Source of the DNA: JAGWBG01 sp034421095
GTDB taxonomy: Bacteria; Chloroflexota; Dehalococcoidia; Lucifugimonadales; JAGWBF01
Length of the DNA stretch: 64,000 nucleotides
Direction of reading: 5' to 3'
Assembly (NCBI GenBank): GCA_034421095.1
Contig: DAOUKR010000026.1
Coordinates: 1 to 64,000 of the forward strand
Shown in pieces: positions 1 through 7,502 of this stretch. The notes under the pieces were generated by a model. The model did no database searches and was not told the DNA's origin. It was given only the letters and a program-made list of their open reading frames with translations. Every line of letters starts with the position of its first letter. The stretch's first letter is position 1. Made by a program: the position numbers and the translations under genes.

Positions 1-45
1 GTCAGGACAGCGCACATCGTGGCGATAAACCCGGGCTCGCACCAT
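1..45 (-). CDS. N-terminal fragment of a cysteine-containing protein (cut by window edge)
   Basis: Reading leftwards, an ATG at 45-43 follows a good Shine-Dalgarno (AGGAGGTG) and opens a 15-codon frame that runs off the window (MVRARVYRHDVRCPD). The CP doublet near the end could begin a zinc-ribbon, as in the N-terminal zinc-binding parts of some transposases, but too little is visible to assign it. A TATAAT-like box lies upstream on this strand at 83-78. The start is reasonable and the function is unknown. Confidence 0.4.
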   Translation of the reverse strand, partial: MVRARVYRHDVRCPD

Positions 46-127
46 CTCCACACCTCCTCCCTTCTCCTTAGACCTCGATTATAACTCAATATCTCTCTAT
101 CTTCACAATACCAATTCCTCTGCACTA

Positions 128-156
128 TTTACCCGGAACGCTAACTGAGCTATAAT
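128..156 (+). promoter_or_regulatory. Predicted sigma-70 promoter for the 253 gene
   Basis: TTTACC (128-133), a 17-base spacer and a perfect TATAAT (151-156). Transcription would start near 163 and give a leader of about 90 bases. This is a consensus match only. Confidence 0.5.
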
Positions 157-252
157 ACCGACAAGGCCCCTGCAGGCGCTGACCTGGCGCCGGGGAATGG
201 GCACCCTCGGCGGGGGCTAAAGTCAAATACAAACGTAAGGAGGCAGGCAATC

Positions 253-1068
253 ATGCAGCAGCCACAGACTACTATAATTGAAGCCGGACCTATCAAATTC
301 GCGCTACGTTATCGCCAGGAGATCATGGACGATCAGGGCTTGGGTATTCAGGTCTTGAGCGAGATAAACGGCAAGGACGAAGAGATTCTGCGGTTCGACT
401 GCTTCGACCAACACCCTCACTACCACTACGGCCCGGCAAAGCAGAACGAGCGGCTGTACATGGACAAGACCACGGCGGGAAACCCCTTGGGCTGGACCCT
501 TAAACAGTTGCGGACCAGGCTTCCCGACATGATTAAGAGGGCGGGGTACGAGGAGTTGGCGGGCAAGCTCGACAACTTCGAGAACGCTTCCATGGTGGCC
601 ACGAGTCTGAATGAGGTAGAGACCACCGCCAGGGAGATATCCAACTCCCAGAGAAGGACCGTTACCCACAACCGGGGCGACGAGGTCATCCAGGCCGGGA
701 ACATAAAGTTTGGGCTGGAGTTCCGAGAGTTGCCGCAAATAAACGACCGGGGCATGGCCATCCATGTCCTCAGTGACGTGGCAGGCCAGGAGATAGAGCT
801 TCTCGCCTTCGACTGCTTCGACCGAGCGCCCCACTACCACTATGGCCCAAGGAACAAGGACGTGCGTCTCTATTGGGACACCACCACGGTCCCCGACACG
901 CTGCAATGGACGCTGGACCAGTTCACCGATGGGAAGCTGCCGTCCATGATTGAGCGGGCGGGCTATCCCGGCATAGTAGCCGAGATGGACAGAGAGCTTG
1001 TCATATCCACCGTGGAGAAGCAGGTCGCACCCAAGGCGCTGGCGACGCGCGCGGCCAACGCCAAGTAG
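253..1068 (+). CDS. Hypothetical protein with a tandemly duplicated domain
   Basis: The 271-residue product contains two copies of a domain of about 95 residues (roughly 10-105 and 148-248). Both copies have a G-x-I-K-F start, a FDCFD-x2-PHYHYGP motif, a following R-L-Y-x-D segment and a closing P-x-MI-x-RAGY segment. There is no signal peptide or membrane segment, so it is probably cytoplasmic. The paired HYHYGP motifs could bind a metal or ligand, but this is inference and I do not recognise an enzyme family. The ATG follows AAGGAGG with suitable spacing, a promoter lies upstream, and a terminator-like hairpin follows at 1182-1212, so it is probably a single-gene unit. Confidence 0.75.
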   Translation: MQQPQTTIIEAGPIKFALRYRQEIMDDQGLGIQVLSEINGKDEEILRFDCFDQHPHYHYGPAKQNERLYMDKTTAGNPLGWTLKQLRTRLPDMIKRAGYEELAGKLDNFENASMVATSLNEVETTAREISNSQRRTVTHNRGDEVIQAGNIKFGLEFRELPQINDRGMAIHVLSDVAGQEIELLAFDCFDRAPHYHYGPRNKDVRLYWDTTTVPDTLQWTLDQFTDGKLPSMIERAGYPGIVAEMDRELVISTVEKQVAPKALATRAANAK

Positions 1069-1181
1069 AGAGGCGGGCAAGGTATTGCCCCGTCGCACGC
1101 TTGCCGATGAGCGGCCAGGAAAGGACTGGAAGACCCTGGCCATGCAGGCAGGCGTCGCTCCCTGCACAAGATGTGGAAAGC

Positions 1182-1212
1182 ACAGGCGGACTGGTCTGGC
1201 CGGTCCGCCTGT
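1182..1212 (+). terminator. Rho-independent terminator-like hairpin
   Basis: A 10-bp perfect stem (ACAGGCGGAC / GTCCGCCTGT) around an 11-base loop is followed by a short, weak U-rich stretch (ATTTC). It lies about 115 bases after the 253 gene and just before the next one. Confidence 0.5.
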
Positions 1213-1245
1213 ATTTCATCAAGAGTCTAGGGTAACTGGGTTGGT

Positions 1246-1626
1246 ATGGTAGAGGGCCGTCTGGAGCCGTGGGCGCTGAAAGCCGTGGCCGATGAGTCGC
1301 TGGAAAGGGCCGCCTCTCAGCTACGGGACATCGTGAAGGAATTGGTAGATAGGCTTCATCCATTTCCAGCCTTCGTGGGTATGACCTCCATTCAGGCTGT
1401 TGAGGTGGAGCCTCGTGGTCTGCAGGCCACCAATAAGGGGTGTATTGTGGTCTGCCCGGATGGCGAGCTATATGAGTTGAACCTTCAGACCATACCCGGC
1501 CCTCTGGGTGTGAGCGACGTGGACCATGTGGACGAGTACCGGCCCTTGGAGCTACCGCTCGAGGAGTACATACCCTACGCCTACGCAGCCATAAGGGCAC
1601 TCACGGAAAAGCTCAACGCCCCATAA
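1246..1626 (+). CDS. Hypothetical protein, 126 residues
   Basis: A soluble, acidic protein of 126 residues. The N-terminal third is helical (LERAASQLRDIVKELVD); the middle carries a beta-rich GCIVVCPDGELYEL stretch and the C-terminus an amphipathic helix. It has no signal peptide and no family I recognise. The ATG is preceded only by a weak ribosome site (GGTTGG), so the start is uncertain. It runs convergently into ffh, ending 48 bases from the ffh stop. Codon use resembles the neighbours, which supports a real gene. Confidence 0.6.
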   Translation: MVEGRLEPWALKAVADESLERAASQLRDIVKELVDRLHPFPAFVGMTSIQAVEVEPRGLQATNKGCIVVCPDGELYELNLQTIPGPLGVSDVDHVDEYRPLELPLEEYIPYAYAAIRALTEKLNAP

Positions 1627-1674
1627 GCAACTGTGGCCAATCGGACCCTCGCAGGAGTGACGAAAATTATCCGA

Positions 1675-3000
1675 CTATCTGAAGAGGCTCTGGAGGTCCC
1701 GTGGGCTGCGGGCGCGAGACATTTGCTTCATCAGCTTCTGGGCTTGGCGGAACTGGTTGAGAAGCTGGTTTACATCCTGGGGAGTGGTGCCACTGCCGAG
1801 GGCAATGCGACGGCGGCGTCTGCCATTCAATATGTCCGGGTTGCGCCTTTCCTCCGGAGTCATTGAGCGAATGACCGCCTCGAACTTGATGAGCTGTCGC
1901 TCGTCGAAGTCTTCAGGCATCCGGTTCTTCATCTGGGAGAACCCCGGTATCATCTCAAGCACCTGGGCGAAACCCATCTTCTTCACACTCTGAAACTGGC
2001 CCAGGAAGTCCTCCAGGTCGAAGGACGCCTTCCGTATCTTCCTTTCCAGTTCTTTAGCCTGCTGCTCGTCCACCGTCTGCTGGGCCTTTTCAATCAGGGA
2101 CAGTACGTCCCCCATGCCCAGGATGCGGGAAGCCAGCCTGTCGGGGTGGAAGGGTTCAAGGGCGTCTGGCCTCTCGCCTGCACCGATGAACTTGATGGGC
2201 ACGCCGGTGACTCGGGTGATGGAAATGGCGGCCCCGCCCCTTGCATCGCCGTCCAGCTTGGTCATTATCAGGCCGGTAAGGTTGACCCTCTGGTGGAATT
2301 CCTGAGCGGAGTTCACGGCGTCTTGACCGGTCATGGCGTCCACCACCAACAAGACCTCGTCGGGGGACGCTTCCGACTTTATGTCCTCCATCTCCTGCAT
2401 CATCTCGTCGTCTATGTGCAGTCGGCCTCCGGTGTCAATGATGGCGTAGCTCATCCCGGCCTGTTGCGCCTGCCGTAGCCCTGCCCTGACCACACTGACG
2501 GGCGTGGAAGTGGGTTCCTCCGAATATACCGGTATGTCCAGTTGCTTGCCCAGGATGATAAGCTGTTGGATGGCGGCAGGTCGGCGGAGGTCGGCGGCAA
2601 TCAGGGTGGAGCGATGGCCGCGCTGGCGAAGCTGCAAGGCCAGCTTGGCGGCGGTGGTGGTCTTTCCCGATCCCTGCAGACCCACCAACATCAGGACAGC
2701 CGGTGGGCGGTTGGGGTGTACCAGGTCATGGTCGCCTCCCCTCAGGATGTCGGTAAGCTCCTCGTTGACTATCTTCACCACCTGCTGGCCCGGACTCAGG
2801 CTTCCCATCACTTCGTCACCTACGGCTCGCTCCCTCACCTTGTTGACCAAGTCTCTGGCTACCCTGAAGTTCACGTCGGCCTCCAGAAGGGCCAGACGTA
2901 CCTGTCTCAGGGCCTCATCCACGTCCTTCTCCGAGAGTCGTCCCTTGCCTGTGAGACGCCCGAAGATGCCGTTGAGCTTGTCGGTTAACGCTTCAAACAT
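1675..3000 (-). CDS. ffh: Signal recognition particle GTPase Ffh
   Basis: 441 residues, the usual length. It pairs with 4.5S RNA to deliver nascent membrane and secreted proteins to FtsY. An N-terminal helical bundle (1-90) precedes the GTPase core with P-loop GLQGSGKTTTAAKL near residue 107, ADLRRPAA, TKLDGDARGG and the GAGE motif. A methionine-rich M domain follows from about residue 300 (GFSQMKNRMP; C-terminal QKLMKQM). One oddity is that the near-invariant DTAGR of SRP GTPases reads DTGGR here (around 2430-2445). A stand-alone gene, convergent with the upstream hypothetical and divergent from the CoA-transferase cluster. Confidence 0.97.
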   Translation of the reverse strand: MFEALTDKLNGIFGRLTGKGRLSEKDVDEALRQVRLALLEADVNFRVARDLVNKVRERAVGDEVMGSLSPGQQVVKIVNEELTDILRGGDHDLVHPNRPPAVLMLVGLQGSGKTTTAAKLALQLRQRGHRSTLIAADLRRPAAIQQLIILGKQLDIPVYSEEPTSTPVSVVRAGLRQAQQAGMSYAIIDTGGRLHIDDEMMQEMEDIKSEASPDEVLLVVDAMTGQDAVNSAQEFHQRVNLTGLIMTKLDGDARGGAAISITRVTGVPIKFIGAGERPDALEPFHPDRLASRILGMGDVLSLIEKAQQTVDEQQAKELERKIRKASFDLEDFLGQFQSVKKMGFAQVLEMIPGFSQMKNRMPEDFDERQLIKFEAVIRSMTPEERRNPDILNGRRRRRIALGSGTTPQDVNQLLNQFRQAQKLMKQMSRARSPRDLQSLFR

Positions 3001-3153
3001 GAGATAGCCTCCGTAGGTTGACCCAGTGAGTTGATTGTACGGTAGGCAATAGTTGGGGTCAAGGTAAGCTGTGAGCGCCTTTCGCGTTTACGGAGCTTCA
3101 CCGAAGGCCCAATACCTGCTAGAATTTCCCTTAAACTGGGAGGTTGAGAAGAA

Positions 3154-3855
3154 GTGTCTCCTGGCAAGGTAATCTCAGGTGCCGACGAGGCGGTGGCCGA
3201 CATCCCCGACGGCGCCGTGATTATGGTGGCGGGATACGCTGTGCCGGGCACACCTCAGAACCTGGTCAAAGCCCTCCTTGCCAAGGGGGTTGGCGGTCTT
3301 ACGTGTATCAGCGGCCCCTGGTACGGTGGAGACCCCAACCTGTACGATGCCGCCAGGCTGATAGCCGATGGCCGGGTAAGGAAGGCCGTCACGTCTGCTC
3401 CCATACATCCCGACGCCTCAAACCCTGCCATTCGAATGTGGAGAGATGGGCAATTGGAAGTGGAAGCCGTGCCCCAGGGAACCCTGGCAGAGAGGATCAG
3501 GGCCGGAGGCGCCGGCCTTGGAGGGATATACCTTGCCACGGGCATGGGGACGCCCTTTGAAGCTGGTAAGGAAAGGAAGTTAATTGACGGGGAGGAATAC
3601 ATCTTCGAGATGCCCCTCAAGGCCGACTATGCCCTCCTCCGCGCCCACAAGGCCGACACCCTGGGAAACCTGGTGTACCGGCGTTCCCAGAGCAACTGGA
3701 ACCCCATAATGGCTATGGCCGCCGACGTGACCATTGTGGAGGTGGACGAGGTTGTCTGGCCGGGAGAGCTGGACCCGGAGCTTATCATAACCCCCGGCAT
3801 ATACGTGAACAGAATTGTAGCGGTTGGAGACAAGCCCAATGAAACCAGGAATTAG
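3154..3855 (+). CDS. CoA-transferase, alpha (A) subunit
   Basis: 233 residues, class I CoA-transferase alpha subunit (3-oxoacid / glutaconate type), which moves CoA between an acyl-CoA and a free acid together with a beta subunit. The N-terminus SGADEAVADIPDGAVIMVAG matches the family, followed by PQGTLAERIRAGGAG and the ADYALLRAHKADTLGNLVY segment. The start is GTG with GGGAGG 10 bases upstream. The 3' end overlaps the next gene's ATG by 17 bases, so the two are translationally coupled. The substrate is not predictable from sequence alone. It is the first gene of a cluster with a second A domain (in the fusion) and two B domains. Confidence 0.9.
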   Translation: MSPGKVISGADEAVADIPDGAVIMVAGYAVPGTPQNLVKALLAKGVGGLTCISGPWYGGDPNLYDAARLIADGRVRKAVTSAPIHPDASNPAIRMWRDGQLEVEAVPQGTLAERIRAGGAGLGGIYLATGMGTPFEAGKERKLIDGEEYIFEMPLKADYALLRAHKADTLGNLVYRRSQSNWNPIMAMAADVTIVEVDEVVWPGELDPELIITPGIYVNRIVAVGDKPNETRN

Positions 3856-5248
3856 CAGGCAGCTTCTAGCGAACAGGGTGGCCTCCGAGCTTGGCCCCGG
3901 ACAGGTGGTCAGCCTGGGAGTGGGATTGCCGGGAATGGTGCCCGACTACGTGGCGTCCGGCATGGGTGTGATATTCCACACCGAGAACGGCCTGATAAAT
4001 CGTGGTTCGAGACCCCAGAGGGAGAATTGGGAACCTGACCTGGTGGATGCGGGGAGTGAACCCGTCGGACTGCTGCCCGGAGGCTCCATAGTGCATCAGG
4101 CGGACTCCCTCGGCATGGTCAGGGGTGGGTACGTGGACGTGGCGGTGGTAGAGGCGTTGCAGGTCTCGGAGAGGGGAGACCTGGCTGACAGGGCGGCCAC
4201 CGGGGCTGTGGCAGGTGGGTCGGTAGATGTAGCAGCCGGCGCAAAACGTCTCATCGCCATGATGGGGCATACTACCCAGGATGGCAGACCCCGGGTGGTA
4301 ACGGACCTTGGCTACCCCTCCTCCGGGCCGGGGTGTGTGGACCTTATAGTTACCGACGTGGCGGTGATTCAGGTCTCCACTGATGGCCTTCTGCTCAAAG
4401 AGGTGGCCCCTGGCTGGAGCGTGGAGGAGGTGCAGGGTATTACCGGAGCCACTCTCATGTCGTCGCCTGACCTGAAAGAGATAGCCCCCTCTCGACCTGT
4501 GGGACAAGCGGATAGCAAGGTTTACTCCGACGCGGCGGCAGCCGTAGCCGATATACCCGACGGCTCTACAGTCTTGCTGGACGGTTTTGCCGGCCCGGGC
4601 GGGATGGCCCAATACCTGATTCTGGCCCTGCGAGACCAGGGCGCCGGGGAGTTGACCATTGTGAGCAACACCGCCGGCATAGCTCGCGCGGTCAGCTTTG
4701 GCACCCCGCCCGGTTTTCTACCCATAGACCACAGCGTTCTGGTTGACAGCGGCCAGGTGCGGAAAGCAGTGGCATCCTTCCCGGTTTCGCCCTCCCCATC
4801 CCGACCCAGCGCCTTTGAGCTTGCCTACAGGCGTGGCGATGTAGACCTGGAGCTGGTTCCCCAGGGTACGCTGGCGGAACGCATCAGGGCCGGAGGATTC
4901 GGCATTGCCGCCTTCTACACTCCAACCGGGGCAGGCACGCAGATAGCCGAGGGCAAAGAGACGCGGCTGATAAACGGACGGGAGCAGGTGCTGGAGTATG
5001 GAATCGTAGCGGACTACGCCCTTCTGCGTGCCCACAGGGCCGATACTATGGGCAACCTGGTGTACAGGGGTACGTCGCGCAACTTCAACGCCGTGATGGC
5101 CCCGGCGGCAGCTGTTACCATCGTTGAGGTTGATGAGATAGTCCCGGCGGGGCGTCTTGACCCGGACGCCGTCGTCACACCGGGGGTCTTTGTGCAGCGC
5201 ATCGTACAGCGGCCGGCGGGTTTCTTCCCTTATGAGCGGACGGGTTGA
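3839..5248 (+). CDS. Fused CoA-transferase: beta (B) domain joined to a second alpha (A) domain
   Basis: 469 residues. Residues 1-220 are a class I CoA-transferase beta subunit, with the catalytic-glutamate motif HTENG (the Glu that forms the CoA thioester) and EVAPGWSVEEVQ near its end. Residues 230-460 are an alpha subunit (AAVADIPDGSTVLLDGFAGP, PQGTLAERIRAGGFG, ADYALLRAHRADTMGNLVYRG). Genes for A and B are normally separate or fused A-B; here the order is B-A, joined by a short SRPVGQADSK linker. I chose the ATG at 3839, 9 bases after GGAG, over the upstream in-frame TTG at 3824. The B half probably partners the preceding A protein, and the A half the B protein encoded at 6253. Confidence 0.9.
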   Translation: MKPGISRQLLANRVASELGPGQVVSLGVGLPGMVPDYVASGMGVIFHTENGLINRGSRPQRENWEPDLVDAGSEPVGLLPGGSIVHQADSLGMVRGGYVDVAVVEALQVSERGDLADRAATGAVAGGSVDVAAGAKRLIAMMGHTTQDGRPRVVTDLGYPSSGPGCVDLIVTDVAVIQVSTDGLLLKEVAPGWSVEEVQGITGATLMSSPDLKEIAPSRPVGQADSKVYSDAAAAVADIPDGSTVLLDGFAGPGGMAQYLILALRDQGAGELTIVSNTAGIARAVSFGTPPGFLPIDHSVLVDSGQVRKAVASFPVSPSPSRPSAFELAYRRGDVDLELVPQGTLAERIRAGGFGIAAFYTPTGAGTQIAEGKETRLINGREQVLEYGIVADYALLRAHRADTMGNLVYRGTSRNFNAVMAPAAAVTIVEVDEIVPAGRLDPDAVVTPGVFVQRIVQRPAGFFPYERTG

Positions 5249-5285
5249 TTTGTTAGCTCTCCAGTCGAATCCAAATGCGTAACGC

Positions 5286-5648
5286 TTATGACAATCTATC
5301 GAGAACCTCGTCTTCGTAGCCTCTAGGAGTTGTCTCCGAAGGGAGTGGATTATCGGAGCCGGATGTCAACAAGGGTTCAAATTTGAACTTGGGCCTCAGC
5401 CACATGGCCGCAACCAGCGCTCCAATATGACCTATCGTAGGATTTGCCGCCCCGCTCTCTAATTTGGCGATGTATGCCTGGCTCACTCCACTCATTTCCG
5501 CTAGCTGTTTCTGAGTAAGCCCGGCACTGTGGCGTGCTTCTGCAAGGGCGAGAGCCAAGTCCAGTCTTATATTCTCAGAACCATATACCCGACGGTGTTC
5601 ATCGTCTTGCAGCCATTTCCCAATTTCCTCCAACGCATTATTAGTCAT
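5286..5648 (-). CDS. XRE-family helix-turn-helix regulator (antitoxin-like)
   Basis: 120 residues with a classic lambda-repressor-like HTH in the middle (residues 30-85: SAGLTQKQLAEMSGVSQAYI, then KLESGAANPTIGHIGAL). The N-terminal WLQDDEHRRVYGSENIRLDL is seen in HigA/antitoxin-type XRE proteins. Upstream on the same strand a short frame (MAERLRQAYLRNE, 5699-5658) ends just before this gene's ribosome site (GGGAGAG). It could be the tail of a lost toxin, but no intact toxin is visible. With two small genes upstream it forms an inverted cassette between CoA-transferase genes. DNA binding is likely; its target is unknown. Confidence 0.8.
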   Translation of the reverse strand: MTNNALEEIGKWLQDDEHRRVYGSENIRLDLALALAEARHSAGLTQKQLAEMSGVSQAYIAKLESGAANPTIGHIGALVAAMWLRPKFKFEPLLTSGSDNPLPSETTPRGYEDEVLDRLS

Positions 5649-5721
5649 GGTCTCTCCCTTATTCGTTCCTTAGATAGGCCTGTCTCAAACGTTCAGCCAT
5701 CTGAATTTCATGGCGGTCTCC

Positions 5722-5925
5722 TCAGGACAGCTTACCGAACACCATACCCGCGAACCCTGTCAGCAATGGAGGCCAGGTACGCTCCAGCACAGGGACCGAC
5801 CTGTGGTCTCCGGGGAGCGCAAGCCAGAGGATGAAAGAGACAATCGTGAATGTTGCGACCAGGTAGAAGGCCACCCGGAACTCGAAGGGGAATCCGCTTC
5901 TGTCCTGACCTCTGTGAACTCTCAC
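5722..5925 (-). CDS. Small membrane protein, 67 residues
   Basis: Starts with GTG directly after the stop codon of the upstream gene (TAA-GTG), which implies coupled translation. One clear hydrophobic segment (VAFYLVATFTIVSFILWLAL, about residues 18-37) and a weaker one near the C-terminus (LLTGFAGMVFG) suggest one or two membrane passes. No recognisable family. Its reality rests on the tight spacing, the plausible membrane helix and its position in the cassette with the XRE gene. Confidence 0.5.
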   Translation of the reverse strand: MRVHRGQDRSGFPFEFRVAFYLVATFTIVSFILWLALPGDHRSVPVLERTWPPLLTGFAGMVFGKLS

Positions 5926-6204
5926 TTACTTCCCAGCCCTTCTCTTACCGCTATGTTCCGGCCCTATAATGTTCCCGGCCTTGTCCTCCAGCCACACGAT
6001 GTCTCCCGTACTCTTGGATACCACAACCGTTTTCGTGCCGTACTTGGGATTAACACCGTTGGCGAGGCTTTTCAGCGCAGCCAGAATTGGGAACCGCCTC
6101 ATCCACTTGCCCGGAACATATCTGTCTATATCTTGACCTCTTCCGTCCATCAAGCCTATTATCCAGTTGACCGAGTCGAGATAATCATCATCCCGCGAAC
6201 CCAT
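5926..6204 (-). CDS. Small hypothetical protein, 92 residues
   Basis: Soluble protein with a charged N-terminus (MGSRDDDYLDSVNWIIGLMD) and a basic C-terminal half containing TKTVVVSKSTGDIVWLEDKAG-like strands that could form a small beta-sheet. The same frame is open further upstream but that part overlaps the beta-subunit gene, so I start at the ATG at 6204. The ribosome site is weak. First gene of the inverted three-gene cassette; the 48 bases between it and the 6253 gene would hold divergent promoters. Function unknown. Confidence 0.5.
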   Translation of the reverse strand: MGSRDDDYLDSVNWIIGLMDGRGQDIDRYVPGKWMRRFPILAALKSLANGVNPKYGTKTVVVSKSTGDIVWLEDKAGNIIGPEHSGKRRAGK

Positions 6205-6252
6205 TATAGTCCGGCAATATACCCCAGTCCATGAGCGAATGTCGGGAGTGTT

Positions 6253-6918
6253 ATGGACAAAGAGCGTCTTGATAGGGAAGTTATTGCCATGCGGGTAGCC
6301 AAGGAACTGCCCGATGGCGCTTGTGTCAATCTGGGCATTGGCATCCCAACCCTGGTATCCGGCTACGTTCCCGAAGGCATGACGGTGCTCTACCATAGCG
6401 AAAGCGGTGTCCTGAACTGCGGCCCCCTTGCCGACGAAGGGGAAGAGGATATAGACCTCATCAACGCAGGAGGCCAGTTCCTCAAGATGGTGCCGGGTAT
6501 GTCCTTTTTCAGTTCCGCCGATGCTTTCGCCATGATTCGCGGCGGCCACATAGACGTGACCGTGCTGGGCGCTCTTCAGGTCTCGGAGGTGGGCGACCTG
6601 GCGAACTGGATGCTGCCCGAGAGGGGCGTGGGCAACATCGGCGGCGCTATGGACCTGGCTATGGGAGCCGGACGGGTCATTGTGGCAATGGAGCATACTG
6701 ACAGGAACGACCGGCCCAAGATAGTGAAAGAGTGCTCCTACCCCACTACGGCGAGGGGTTGTGTGAGCCTCATAGTTACCGACATAGCGGTGATTGAGGT
6801 CACCGTGGAGGGCCTGGTGCTCAAAGAGGTCGCGCCGGGCTGGACGGCGGAGGACGTACAGGAGCTAACGGAGGCCCGCCTTATGCTATCCCCTGACCTG
6901 AAGGAAATTGAGCTTTGA
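6253..6918 (+). CDS. CoA-transferase, beta (B) subunit
   Basis: 221 residues, class I CoA-transferase beta subunit. It shows GACVNLGIGIPTLVSGYVP, the catalytic-glutamate motif YHSESG (SESG in place of the usual SENG), GGHIDVTVLGALQVSE and LKEVAPGWTAEDVQE. It is the likely partner of the alpha domain fused at the end of the 3839 gene, from which it is separated by the inverted cassette. Its ATG is 48 bases from the divergent gene. Strong sequence parallels with the B half of the fusion suggest the cluster arose by duplication of an A-B pair. The substrate is unknown. Confidence 0.9.
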   Translation: MDKERLDREVIAMRVAKELPDGACVNLGIGIPTLVSGYVPEGMTVLYHSESGVLNCGPLADEGEEDIDLINAGGQFLKMVPGMSFFSSADAFAMIRGGHIDVTVLGALQVSEVGDLANWMLPERGVGNIGGAMDLAMGAGRVIVAMEHTDRNDRPKIVKECSYPTTARGCVSLIVTDIAVIEVTVEGLVLKEVAPGWTAEDVQELTEARLMLSPDLKEIEL

Positions 6919-6931
6919 CCTTAATTTTCCT

Positions 6932-6970
6932 GTCATTCTGAACGCAACGAAGTGGAGTGAAGAATCTAAA
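6932..6970. repeat. Half copy of the dispersed GTCATTC...GAATCTAAA repeat
   Basis: Begins GTCATTCTGAACGCAACG and ends GAAGAATCTAAA, matching the second repeat subtype seen at 11711-11834, 36081-36190 and 52308-52335. Only one arm is present. Confidence 0.5.
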
Positions 6971-7031
6971 GGCAAGACTATCGAGCATCTCATAGCAGTA
7001 GACGGTGTCGACAAGCTGGTCAGTCACGAAC

Positions 7032-7439
7032 CTACCTGCTCAACCAACTCAACTGCTCGCCGATTTTCAGGCCTTCCATGGGGACAGAGACGGCCAGACC
7101 ACGACCCCGCAAAGATGGCTCCAGGAACTCCCGGTAGCGCTGGCCGGCCATGAATGTGACGGCCCCAACGCTGTCCAAATGGGACTCCAACTGGGTGAGG
7201 ACCCTTCCCGCCCACCGGCGGCGGTCCGAACGCCCCATGGTGTTCAGGGTGAGGTCATAAGGCTCAATTACCTCGTTGGGGTGAACGAGGCCATACTTGG
7301 CGGACAGTACGAACCAGGGGCCGCCCGTTCTTTCTACGTAGGCGCGAGCTTTGCGGAACAGGGGAGAGGTGTACAGGTCCTTCGCGGGTGAAGGAGTCGC
7401 CCGTTTCTTCGACACGCATGACACTAGGTAAATGGTCAT
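7032..7439 (-). CDS. DUF6884-type protein
   Basis: 135 residues. The N-terminus MTIYLVSCVSKKR, then AKDLYTSPLFRKARAY, FVLSAKYGLVHPNEVIEPYD and a C-terminal FMAGQRYREFL match the DUF6884 family, which is widespread in bacteria and resembles the YaaA fold. No biochemical role is established for it to my knowledge. I choose the ATG at 7439, preceded by GGGAGA; an upstream in-frame ATG lacks a ribosome site. Stand-alone gene, with the M16 peptidase downstream on the same strand ending in the opposite direction of travel from the CoA-transferase cluster. Confidence 0.85.
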   Translation of the reverse strand: MTIYLVSCVSKKRATPSPAKDLYTSPLFRKARAYVERTGGPWFVLSAKYGLVHPNEVIEPYDLTLNTMGRSDRRRWAGRVLTQLESHLDSVGAVTFMAGQRYREFLEPSLRGRGLAVSVPMEGLKIGEQLSWLSR

Positions 7440-7502
7440 ATTGTCTCCCTGCAGCGGGCAGACAGTGGACAGACGCACGGCAGTCGGCCGGCGGGAGGCC
7501 GG

